Below the pieces are notes generated by a model, which was not told the origin of the DNA, did not search any database, and was given only the letters and a program-made list of their open reading frames with translations. 64,000 bases of DNA. It comes from Palsa-892 sp035556215 (GTDB taxonomy: Bacteria; Pseudomonadota; Alphaproteobacteria; Rhizobiales; Xanthobacteraceae). The translations under genes and the position numbers were made by a program. Position 1 is the first letter of the stretch. The number at the start of each line of letters is the position of its first letter. Where the stretch lies: the NCBI GenBank assembly GCA_035556215.1, contig DATMFI010000027.1, positions 124,001 to 188,000 of the forward strand. Reading direction: 5' to 3'. Shown piece by piece: positions 27,121-34,449 of this stretch.

Positions 27121-28074
27121 ATGAAAATTTCCCACATCATCTGCACGCGCAACCGCGCCGCCCAGCTGCGCGCGACGTTCAAGACATTCAACCTCGCGCA
27201 GATGAAGTCGCAGCAGATCGAGCTGATCCTGGTGGACAGCTCCTCCACCGACGACACTGTGAAGGTGATGGAGGAATTCGCTTCGATCTACCCGAAGACG
27301 CGCATCGTCAGTGCAGGCAAGGGGCTGGGCCGCGCGCGCAATGCCGGAATCGATGCCGCGAAGGGCGATCTCATCGCGTTCACCGACGACGATTGCTATC
27401 TCGACGAGAATTACTATCAGGCGCTGCGCGTCCAGTTCGCCGAACCGCGGCAATTCCATTACGGCATGGGGCAGATCCTGCTCTACGATGAAACCGACGA
27501 CTACCGGATCGCGAATGCCCGGATCAATCGCATCGCGATCATCAAGCCGGGAACGGCGCTGCCGACCGGCACATTCCAGGGCGCCAATATTTTCTTCCTG
27601 CGTGAAGTGTTCGAGAAGGCCGGCAAGTTTCGCGACGACCTGGGTTCAGGCACGCCATTTCCTTGCGAGGATATCGAATTCGGCACGCGCTGCTCGCTCG
27701 CGGGTTTCACCGGCGTATTCACGCCGCTGGTGAAAGTCTTTCACCACCACGGCCGCAAAGCGGGCAGCAAGGAAGCCGACGAGACGGTGATTGGCTACGA
27801 GATCGGCCGCGGCGCCTATTACGGTTCGATGATCGTCGATGGCCGCACCGAGGCATGGAAACTGTGGCTGGCGACCACCTATACGCAGGGCAAGCCGCCT
27901 TCGCCGACGGTGCTGCAGCGGATCGAGCGCGAGTTCCGGGGGGCTGCGGACTACATCCGCTACCGGCTGGAGCAAGGCGATACGCCCGGCGTCGAGCCGG
28001 AGCCTGCGGAAAACGCAACACAGGATAACGCCGAAAAGCTCTCGCCAAAGCCGGCGCAAGCGGCTAAGGCATAG
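27121..28074 (+). CDS. Family 2 glycosyltransferase
   Basis: Probably adds a sugar to a surface polysaccharide or other acceptor; the substrate is unknown. The 317-residue protein has a GT-A fold: nucleotide-binding strand ISHIICTRNRA (3-13), VDSSSTDDT, GLGRARNAG, the DxD-type metal site TDDD at 88-91, and a later FPCEDIEFGTR acidic motif around 180. No membrane segment is evident, so it acts on the cytoplasmic side. The last 40 residues are low-complexity (Glu, Pro, Ala). It lies between the secG terminator and pyrG (5 bases upstream), so it may share a transcript with pyrG. It looks like a lineage-specific insertion. Confidence 0.85.
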   Translation: MKISHIICTRNRAAQLRATFKTFNLAQMKSQQIELILVDSSSTDDTVKVMEEFASIYPKTRIVSAGKGLGRARNAGIDAAKGDLIAFTDDDCYLDENYYQALRVQFAEPRQFHYGMGQILLYDETDDYRIANARINRIAIIKPGTALPTGTFQGANIFFLREVFEKAGKFRDDLGSGTPFPCEDIEFGTRCSLAGFTGVFTPLVKVFHHHGRKAGSKEADETVIGYEIGRGAYYGSMIVDGRTEAWKLWLATTYTQGKPPSPTVLQRIEREFRGAADYIRYRLEQGDTPGVEPEPAENATQDNAEKLSPKPAQAAKA

Positions 28075-28079
28075 GTCCC

Positions 28080-29708
28080 ATGGCGCGGTATATTTTCATC
28101 ACCGGCGGCGTGGTTTCCTCCCTCGGCAAAGGTCTCGCTTCGGCGGCGCTCGGCGCGCTTTTGCAGGCGCGCGGCTACAAGGTGCGGCTCAGGAAACTCG
28201 ACCCCTATATCAACGTCGATCCTGGCACGATGTCGCCGTATCAGCACGGCGAAGTATTCGTCACCGACGATGGCGCGGAGACCGATCTCGATCTCGGCCA
28301 TTACGAACGTTTCACCGGGCGGCCTGCGACCAAGCAGGACAACATCACGACCGGCCGCATCTATCAGGAAATCCTCGCCAAGGAGCGGCGCGGCGACTAC
28401 CTCGGCGCGACCATTCAGGTCATTCCGCATGTAACGAATGCGATCAAGGATTTCGTGCTCGACGGCAACGACGGTTACGACTTCGTGCTGGTGGAAATCG
28501 GCGGCACCGTCGGCGACATCGAGGGCCTGCCGTTCTTCGAAGCAATCCGCCAGCTCGGCATCCAGTTGCCGCGCGGTCATGCCGTTTACATTCACCTGAC
28601 GCTGCTGCCGTTCATTCCGAGCGCGGGCGAGCTGAAGACCAAACCGACGCAGCACTCCGTGAAGGAATTGCGCTCGATCGGTATTCAGCCGGACATTCTG
28701 CTGTGCCGCACCGATCGCGAAATTCCGCGCGAGGAGCGGCGCAAGCTCGGCCTGTTCTGCAACGTGCGCGAAAGCGCCGTAATCGAAGCGCGCGACGTCG
28801 ATAACATCTACGCGGTGCCGTCGAATTATCACGCGGCAGGGCTGGATCGCGAGGTGCTCGCGGCGTTCCACATCAATGACGCGCGCGAGCCCGATCTTTC
28901 CGACTGGAAACGCATCGAAGAACGCGTGCGCAATCCGGAAGGCGATGTGACGATCGCGATCGTCGGCAAATACACGGGCATGAAGGACGCCTATAAATCG
29001 CTGATCGAAGCGCTCGCGCATGGCGGCATCGCCAACAAGGTGAAGGTGAAGCTCGATTGGATCGAGTCCGAAATTTTCGAGCGCGAAGACCCTGCGCCGT
29101 TCCTCGAACATGTGAACGGCATTCTCGTGCCGGGCGGTTTCGGCCAGCGCGGTGCCGAAGGCAAAATTAAAGCGGCGCGCTTCGCACGCGAGCGCAAGGT
29201 GCCGTATTTCGGCATTTGCTTCGGCATGCAGATGGCCGTCATCGAAGGCGCGCGCAATCTTGCCGGAATCCCCGATGCCAATTCGACCGAATTCGGCCCG
29301 ACGAACGAGCCGCTTGTCGGCCTGCTCACCGAGTGGATGCAGGGCAACGAACTGCAGCGCCGCCAGCAGGGCGGGAATCTCGGCGGCACGATGCGGCTCG
29401 GCGCGTTCCCGGCGCATCTCGCCAAGAGCAGCCGGATCGCGGAGATTTATGGTTCGACCGATATTTCCGAGCGCCATCGTCATCGCTACGAAGTGAACGC
29501 GCACTACAAGGAAAGGCTCGAAGCGAAAGGCATGCTTTTTTCGGGCATGTCACCGGACGGACTGCTGCCCGAAACAATCGAATACCCCGATCATCCGTGG
29601 TTCATCGGCGTGCAATTTCATCCCGAACTGAAATCGCGGCCATTCGAACCGCATCCCTTGTTCGCGTCGTTCGTCGGCGCCGCGGTCGAGCGAAGCCGGC
29701 TGGTGTGA
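28080..29708 (+). CDS. pyrG: CTP synthase (glutamine-hydrolysing)
   Basis: Makes CTP from UTP with glutamine and ATP. The 542-residue protein has an N-terminal synthetase domain (MARYIFITGGVVSSLGKG, then LDPYINVDPGTMSP) and a C-terminal class I amidotransferase domain with the nucleophile Cys in GICFGMQ and His/Glu in VQFHPE. CTP feeds CdsA, IspD and CMP-KDO formation, all connected to genes in this window. The stop overlaps the GTG start of the next gene by 4 bases. Confidence 0.98.
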   Translation: MARYIFITGGVVSSLGKGLASAALGALLQARGYKVRLRKLDPYINVDPGTMSPYQHGEVFVTDDGAETDLDLGHYERFTGRPATKQDNITTGRIYQEILAKERRGDYLGATIQVIPHVTNAIKDFVLDGNDGYDFVLVEIGGTVGDIEGLPFFEAIRQLGIQLPRGHAVYIHLTLLPFIPSAGELKTKPTQHSVKELRSIGIQPDILLCRTDREIPREERRKLGLFCNVRESAVIEARDVDNIYAVPSNYHAAGLDREVLAAFHINDAREPDLSDWKRIEERVRNPEGDVTIAIVGKYTGMKDAYKSLIEALAHGGIANKVKVKLDWIESEIFEREDPAPFLEHVNGILVPGGFGQRGAEGKIKAARFARERKVPYFGICFGMQMAVIEGARNLAGIPDANSTEFGPTNEPLVGLLTEWMQGNELQRRQQGGNLGGTMRLGAFPAHLAKSSRIAEIYGSTDISERHRHRYEVNAHYKERLEAKGMLFSGMSPDGLLPETIEYPDHPWFIGVQFHPELKSRPFEPHPLFASFVGAAVERSRLV

Positions 29709-30202
29709 TTGTCCGTTCGCTTTTTGCGAGCCTGATTATTCTCGGCGCGGCGCCGGCGCATGCCGAAGTGTCAGCAAAGGCGCTCATCCGCGCAGCAAAA
29801 TCGGCAACGATCAGCGAGATCGACTATCAACGGCAGGATTGCAACGATCGGCGCAGTGTCGAAGATTGGCTTACGGAAGTTGCCGGCGACAGCGCAAGAT
29901 CCATCCGCTGGTACGGCGGCAAATGCGTGCTCGCCATCCCGGATCGCCCGCGCGACGCGGGAACGAAATGGTGCGCGCACGCGGTGATTCAGCCGCGATC
30001 GGGCAAGAAGGCCTCCGTCATCGAAATCTATTTCGAGGCGCCGAAAGGCGGAAAGCCGGGTGCTGCTTTCGCGTTTCGCGCACATGGCGATACGAAAGAC
30101 GGCTTCGATTACATGCGCGAAACACGCTCGTTCGAGATCGGCTGGCGCGAGACCAATGTTCCGAACTACCAGCCGCCCGAAAGCGGAAATGTTTGCGACT
30201 AG
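29705..30202 (+). CDS. Small secreted protein of unknown function, four cysteines
   Basis: The 165-residue product begins VIVRSLFASLIILGAAPAHA, a clear signal peptide with cleavage after AHA at about residue 20, leaving a mature periplasmic protein of about 145 residues. It has four cysteines (in DCNDR, GKCVL, KWCAH and the C-terminal NVCD), which could form two disulfides. No family is recognised. GTG 29705 overlaps the pyrG stop by 4 bases and is the first in-frame start that gives the signal peptide at the N-terminus; the frame stays open upstream inside pyrG but that part is a shadow. The stop overlaps the stop of a small gene on the opposite strand. Confidence 0.7.
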   Translation: MIVRSLFASLIILGAAPAHAEVSAKALIRAAKSATISEIDYQRQDCNDRRSVEDWLTEVAGDSARSIRWYGGKCVLAIPDRPRDAGTKWCAHAVIQPRSGKKASVIEIYFEAPKGGKPGAAFAFRAHGDTKDGFDYMRETRSFEIGWRETNVPNYQPPESGNVCD

Positions 30203-30321
30203 CGCAACAGCCCGCCGAAGCCGGCGGCTGTAACGAGCAGCCGGCCGGTCTCGGTATAGAACAGGAAGAAAATCAGCACAGCGAAGATCAGAAGCACGCT
30301 CCCGAGAATACGCAGATTCAT
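30199..30321 (-). CDS. Small membrane protein (40 residues)
   Basis: An ATG at 30321 preceded at 5 bases by GGAGG (30331-30327) opens a 40-codon frame ending at TAG 30199-30201. The product starts MNLRILGSVLLIFAVLIFFL, a single membrane segment of about 18 residues, then FYTETGRLLV and a glycine-rich end. The strong ribosome-binding site and clean hydrophobic profile support a real gene. It lies 18 bases after the SDR gene and could be co-transcribed with it. Function unknown. Confidence 0.6.
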   Translation of the reverse strand: MNLRILGSVLLIFAVLIFFLFYTETGRLLVTAAGFGGLLR

Positions 30322-30339
30322 CGCTGCCTCCGTTCGAGA

Positions 30340-31119
30340 TCAAAAAGCCGCGGGGAATGCGCCGCCATCGAGCAGCAGGTTCTGGCCGGTGATGAAGCCC
30401 GCCTGCGACGAGCACAGGAAGGCGCAGGCCGCGCCGAACTCCTCCGTCGTGCCGAAGCGTTTTGCCGGCACCGCATTCATGCGGGCGCGTGCCGCTTCCT
30501 CGACGGAAATATTCTGGCGCTTTGCATTCGCGGCAATGCCGGCGCGAAGGCGATCGGTGTCGAACGGCCCGGGCAAGAGATTGTTGATCGTGACGTTCGA
30601 CGCCGCGACGGTGCGGGCGACACCGGCAAGAAACGCCGTGAGGCCGGCGCGCGCACCGGATGAAAGGTCGAGGCCGGGGATCGGCGCCTTCACCGAGCCC
30701 GATGTGATGTTGACGATGCGGCCGAATTTTCTGGCCGTCATCGGGTCGATGACTTTCTGGATGAGCTCGATGCCGACGACCATGTTGGCGATCACGCCGT
30801 CGATGATCTTCTGGCGGTCAAGCTCGCGGAAGTCGCGGTGCGGCGGGCCGCCATTGTTGTTCACGAGAATATCGGGATCGGGACAGGCGGCGAGAAGCGC
30901 CTTCTGGCCTTCGGGTGTCGCGAGATCGGCAGCAACGGGCGTGACCTTTACGCCGGTCGCCTTGGCGATTTTAGCGGCGGCTTCATTCAGCGCCTTTTCG
31001 TCGCGCCCGTTGATCACGACGTCGACCTTGGCTTCCGCCAGCGCCATCGCGCATCCGAAGCCGAGCCCCTTGCTCGACGCGCAGACGATGGCTTTCTTCC
31101 CGGCAATACCCAAATCCAT
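30340..31119 (-). CDS. SDR-family oxidoreductase with altered active site
   Basis: A 259-residue Rossmann-fold protein of the short-chain dehydrogenase family: coenzyme loop CASSKGLGFG near the N-terminus, GRDEKAL after the second strand, VNNNGGPP in place of the usual NNAG, and a C-terminal NLLLDGGAF. The catalytic YxxxK is replaced: after ITSGS the expected Tyr position is Ser and the Lys position is Arg (SSGAR). Classical dehydrogenase chemistry is therefore doubtful. ATG 31119 is chosen because AAGGAGGT lies 8 bases upstream; the frame extends to 31152 without support. It is divergent from the VOC gene. Confidence 0.85.
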   Translation of the reverse strand: MDLGIAGKKAIVCASSKGLGFGCAMALAEAKVDVVINGRDEKALNEAAAKIAKATGVKVTPVAADLATPEGQKALLAACPDPDILVNNNGGPPHRDFRELDRQKIIDGVIANMVVGIELIQKVIDPMTARKFGRIVNITSGSVKAPIPGLDLSSGARAGLTAFLAGVARTVAASNVTINNLLPGPFDTDRLRAGIAANAKRQNISVEEAARARMNAVPAKRFGTTEEFGAACAFLCSSQAGFITGQNLLLDGGAFPAAF

Positions 31120-31200
31120 GACGGCAACCTCCTTGCAAAGCTTTCCTCTCATAAAAGCGAACGGGGCGGAAAGCGAATGAATTTTCGGCTAGAAGGAAGC

Positions 31201-32058
31201 ATGTCCCGGGGAATCGATCATATCGTCCATGTCGTGCGCGACCTTGACGCCGCGCGTGAAATCTATGAGCGCCTCGGCTTCATCGTCGGCGCGGAGAATG
31301 TGCACCCCTGGGGCACGCGCAACCGGCTCGTCCAGTTCGCCGACAGCTATATCGAGCTGCTGGCAATTCCCGAGCCCGGTAAATTGCCGCGCGTGCCGGC
31401 GGGCACCTATTCGTTCGGCAACTTCAATCATGAATTTCTCAACGAATGCGGCGAGGGATTGTCGTTCCTGGTGCTGGAGTCGAACAACCCGCAAGCCGAG
31501 AAAGCGGCGTTCGACGAGGCGGGCTTCGGCGGCTTCAGCACGATGGACTTCTCGCGCAAGGCGTTGCGCCCCAATGGACGCGAGACCGAGGTGTCGTTTT
31601 CACTTGCCTTCGCGCGCGACCCGCAATCGAGACATGCGGGCTTTTTCACATGCCTGCAAAAAACGCGAAGCGAAATCTGGTTTCCGGAGCTGCAGCGCCA
31701 CCAGAATGGTGCGACGGGGATCGATGCCGTCGTCTTCGTCGCGGAAAACCCGACCGATCACTACGTCTTCTTCCAAGCATTCGCCGGAGTGCGCGATCTG
31801 CAAGCCTCGTCCCTGGGGCTGCGGATCGAGACGAGGCGGGGAGATATTCTGGTTTACGATCCGCGCGCATTCCGGGATGCCTTTGGCGCCGATGCGCCGC
31901 AGGATGAGGGATTGCGATTTGCGGCCGTGATACTTCGGGCAGCCGACCCCGCGGCTGTCCGGTCGCTCTGGCGGAGCCGGGGACTCGAGGCCCGCGATCT
32001 GCACGAACGCGTCGTTACCGGGGCAATGGGTGCGGTAATCGCGGTTGCCGCCCGCTAG
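31201..32058 (+). CDS. VOC-family (glyoxalase-like) protein
   Basis: A 285-residue vicinal-oxygen-chelate protein. The N-terminus GIDHIVHVVRDLDAAREIYERLGF is a typical first VOC motif, and NRLVQFADSYIELLAI follows; a second, weaker VOC-like module (GIDAVVFVAENPTDHYVFFQAF) covers the second half, a Glyoxalase_3-type layout. Substrate unknown. ATG 31201 is used because GAAGGA precedes it closely; upstream codons in frame are antisense to the SDR gene. It stops 13 bases before the large dyad upstream of kdsA. Confidence 0.8.
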   Translation: MSRGIDHIVHVVRDLDAAREIYERLGFIVGAENVHPWGTRNRLVQFADSYIELLAIPEPGKLPRVPAGTYSFGNFNHEFLNECGEGLSFLVLESNNPQAEKAAFDEAGFGGFSTMDFSRKALRPNGRETEVSFSLAFARDPQSRHAGFFTCLQKTRSEIWFPELQRHQNGATGIDAVVFVAENPTDHYVFFQAFAGVRDLQASSLGLRIETRRGDILVYDPRAFRDAFGADAPQDEGLRFAAVILRAADPAAVRSLWRSRGLEARDLHERVVTGAMGAVIAVAAR

Positions 32059-32071
32059 GCAGTTTTCAACA

Positions 32072-32111
32072 GATATTCATTAAAAGTGAAATTTCACTTT
32101 GAATGAATATC
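32072..32111. promoter_or_regulatory. 40-bp near-perfect dyad upstream of HTH-kdsA (candidate operator)
   Basis: The two 20-base halves (32072-32091 and 32092-32111) are reverse complements at 19 of 20 positions; the only mismatch pairs A32082 with G32101. The centre is the perfect palindrome AGTGAAATTTCACT (32085-32098), and the outer arms are ATATTCATT and AATGAATAT. It ends 20 bases before ATG 32132 and starts 13 bases after the VOC stop. It is AT-rich and not followed by a T-run, so an operator is favoured over a terminator. The adjacent gene encodes a helix-turn-helix domain, so autoregulation is the natural hypothesis. Confidence 0.75.
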
Positions 32112-32131
32112 GGACCGGTCTAGAAAAGGGC

Positions 32132-33190
32132 ATGGAAAACCACCCCCTCGCGCGCTGGCGCAAAAGCCACAAGCAAACCCTCAATGATCTGGCCAGGGCC
32201 GCCGGATGCGCCGTTTCTCACCTCTCGCAGATCGAGAGCGGCAAGACAAACCCTTCGCTCAAGCTGATCGCCAAATTGAAGACGATCACGAACGGGGCGA
32301 TCGATGCCTCGCATTTCATGCCGCAGGATAGCGCGCCGAGCGCGAAGCCTCGCGTTAGTGTCGGCAAGGTGAAATTCGGCAACGACCTGCCGCTCTCGAT
32401 CATCGCCGGGCCTTGCCAGATGGAGAGCCGGGAACACGCGCTGGAAGTCGCGGGCACGCTCGCGAAGATCGCGAAGAAGCTGAAAATCGGCTTGATCTAC
32501 AAAACTTCGTTCGACAAGGCGAACCGCACCAGCGCGAAGGCAGCGCGGGGTATCGGCATTGAGAAAGCAATCCCGATCTTCAAGGAAATCACCGCCAGGA
32601 CCGGTCTGCCGACGCTGACCGATGTGCATGAGATCGAACAGTGTGCCCAGTTGCGGGGCGTGGTCGATGTCCTGCAGATCCCGGCTTTTCTTTGCCGCCA
32701 GACGGATCTGCTGCTCGCGGCCGCAAAGACGGGCAGCGTCGTCAACATCAAGAAGGGCCAGTTTCTCGCCCCCTGGGACATGAAGAATGTCGTCGCCAAG
32801 CTGACCGGCGCGGGCAACCGAAACGTGCTCGTCACCGAGCGCGGGGCTTCGTTCGGCTACAACACGCTGGTTTCCGATATGCGCGCGCTGCCGATCCTTG
32901 CGCGCACCACCGGCGCGCCGGTGATCTTCGATGCGACGCACTCCGTCCAGCAACCGGGCGGAAAGGGCACGTCGTCGGGCGGGGAGCGCGAATTCGTGCC
33001 GGTGCTGGCACGTGCCGCCGTGGCGGTAGGCGTGGCGGGCGTATTCATCGAGACGCACCCCGATCCCGATAACGCCCCGTCCGACGGCCCCAACATGGTG
33101 CCGCTCCGAAATTTCGAATCCTTGATACGCATGCTGATGACTTTTGATAAGCTCGCCAAAACGATTCCTGTTTCCAATAAGGCACCCTGA
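32132..33190 (+). CDS. kdsA: KDO-8-phosphate synthase with N-terminal Cro/CI-type helix-turn-helix domain
   Basis: One uninterrupted frame of 352 residues. Residues about 5-62 form a complete XRE-type helix-turn-helix: LARWRKSHKQTLNDLA, GCAVSHLSQIESGKTNPSL, then ITNGAIDASHF, which resembles the end of stand-alone Cro-like regulators. After a short linker, residues about 75-352 are a full-length KdsA, which makes KDO-8-phosphate from arabinose 5-phosphate and phosphoenolpyruvate: IAGPCQMES (91-99), YKTSFDKANRTS, LTDVHE, QIPAFLCRQTD, KKGQFLAPWDMKN, DATHSVQQPGG and FIETHPDPDNAPSDGP. Cys95 marks the metal-dependent class. ATG 32132 with AAAAGGG just upstream is preferred; TTG 32099 would lie inside the dyad. 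kdsA between pyrG and eno is the usual place, but the fused domain is not usual. Confidence 0.93.
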   Translation: MENHPLARWRKSHKQTLNDLARAAGCAVSHLSQIESGKTNPSLKLIAKLKTITNGAIDASHFMPQDSAPSAKPRVSVGKVKFGNDLPLSIIAGPCQMESREHALEVAGTLAKIAKKLKIGLIYKTSFDKANRTSAKAARGIGIEKAIPIFKEITARTGLPTLTDVHEIEQCAQLRGVVDVLQIPAFLCRQTDLLLAAAKTGSVVNIKKGQFLAPWDMKNVVAKLTGAGNRNVLVTERGASFGYNTLVSDMRALPILARTTGAPVIFDATHSVQQPGGKGTSSGGEREFVPVLARAAVAVGVAGVFIETHPDPDNAPSDGPNMVPLRNFESLIRMLMTFDKLAKTIPVSNKAP

Positions 33191-33259
33191 ATGTCCGAAG
33201 CTGAAGGCGCGGTTCCTGCGAGCTGGAGCCGCGCGCGCCTGCCTCTCGAAAAGAGGTAG
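33191..33259 (+). CDS. Possible 22-residue leader peptide
   Basis: ATG directly after the kdsA TGA opens a 22-codon frame (MSEAEGAVPASWSRARLPLEKR) ending 5 bases before the MFS start. It could couple translation of kdsA and the transporter or be chance; no family or strong ribosome-binding site supports it. Confidence 0.2.
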   Translation: MSEAEGAVPASWSRARLPLEKR

Positions 33260-33264
33260 CCGCG

Positions 33265-34422
33265 GTGCCGATAATTCTGAATCTGATCGCGCTGACGACG
33301 TTTGCCGCCAATCTTTCGGTGCGTGCGATCGATCCCGTCTTGCCGAACATCGCCAGCGATCTGGCGGTTTCCACCGCGCAAGCAGCGGGCCTTTCGGCGG
33401 GCCTCGCCTTCACCTTTGCCATCGTGCAGCCGATGATTGGCGCGGCGGCGGATCTGTTCGGCAAGACGCGGCTGATCGTGCTGTGTCTGTCGCTGCTGGG
33501 CATCGGCAGCATTCTCGGCGCGTTTGTTACGTCTTTCCCGATTTTGCTAGCGACGCGCATCCTGTGCGGCATCGGCGCCGGCGGCGTCTTTCCGGTTGCC
33601 CTCGGCCTGATCAGCGATTTCATACCGCTCGCGCAGCGGCAGGTCGCGATGGGCCGGATCCTCGCCGGTGCGATGATCGGCAATATTCTGGGCGCGGCGC
33701 TCGCGGGTGCGATCGGCGACATCATGGGCTGGCGCGGCGTGCTGGTGCTGCTCGGTGTCCTGACACTCGCCGCGGCAGGCGCTGCCAGTTTCGGGCTACG
33801 CGGCCGGGCGATCATCAGAAAAGACAGCTCCGCGAGCCTCGCCAGTCTCGCTCACGGCTACCGTGTTCTATTCGCCAATCCGCGCACAAAGATTTGCTAT
33901 CTCGTGGTGTTTTTCGAAGGCTGTTGCGTGCTTGGCGTGCTGCCGTTCGTTGCGGCCTTCCTGTTCGATCTCGGCGAGACGCGGCTGTCGATCGCAGGCA
34001 CCGTCATCGCTGGATTCGCCGTCGGCGGCCTTCTCTATACGGTGTGCATCGAGCGCATGCTGCCGTGGCTCGGAATGCGCGGGCTGATGATCGGCGGCGC
34101 GGCACTTGCAGGATTGCAATTGATCCTGCTCGGCGCCGGCCTGCGGTGGCAGGTACAGACGGCAAGCTTCGTGGTGCTGGGGTTCGGTTTTTACATGCTG
34201 CACGGCTGCATGCAGGTATTCGCCAGCGAGCTTTCGGCTGAAGCGCGAGCGACCTCGTTGTCGCTGCATGCCTGCTTCTTCTTCCTCGGCCAGACCGCCG
34301 GACCGATCGCCTACGGTTTCGGCGTCGAACACTACGGCAAGCTGACGGCGCTCTCGATCAGCGCCGGCGCCATGATGCTGGTTGGACTGGCGAGCGCTCT
34401 GCTTCTGGCCAAGCGCACCTGA
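33265..34422 (+). CDS. MFS transporter
   Basis: A 385-residue membrane protein with about 12 hydrophobic segments. The N-terminal half has DPVLPNIASDL, the loop 2-3 motif GAAADLFGKTRLI and ATRILCGIGAGGVFPVALGLISD, as in drug:proton antiporters of the AraJ/Bcr type. Substrate unknown. GTG 33265 has AGAGG about 9 bases upstream. It lies 74 bases after kdsA on the same strand, so both may answer to the dyad upstream of kdsA. It is convergent with queF. Confidence 0.85.
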   Translation: MPIILNLIALTTFAANLSVRAIDPVLPNIASDLAVSTAQAAGLSAGLAFTFAIVQPMIGAAADLFGKTRLIVLCLSLLGIGSILGAFVTSFPILLATRILCGIGAGGVFPVALGLISDFIPLAQRQVAMGRILAGAMIGNILGAALAGAIGDIMGWRGVLVLLGVLTLAAAGAASFGLRGRAIIRKDSSASLASLAHGYRVLFANPRTKICYLVVFFEGCCVLGVLPFVAAFLFDLGETRLSIAGTVIAGFAVGGLLYTVCIERMLPWLGMRGLMIGGAALAGLQLILLGAGLRWQVQTASFVVLGFGFYMLHGCMQVFASELSAEARATSLSLHACFFFLGQTAGPIAYGFGVEHYGKLTALSISAGAMMLVGLASALLLAKRT

Positions 34423-34449
34423 AGCGTAATTCCCGGAGCGGTTCCCGCG

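Noticed and set aside
27960..29504. Long open frame (about 514 codons) antisense to the GT2 gene and pyrG
   Set aside because: It mirrors codon periodicity of pyrG, has Arg/Ala/His-rich composition and no recognisable domain; GC-rich shadow frame.
32072..32111. The large dyad as an intrinsic terminator for the VOC gene
   Set aside because: The arms are AT-rich and no T-run follows; a GGACCGG sequence does. Symmetry and position favour a protein-binding site.
32099..32131. TTG 32099 as start of the HTH-kdsA gene
   Set aside because: It lies inside the dyad, lacks a ribosome-binding site and adds residues outside the HTH fold; ATG 32132 has AAAAGGG upstream.
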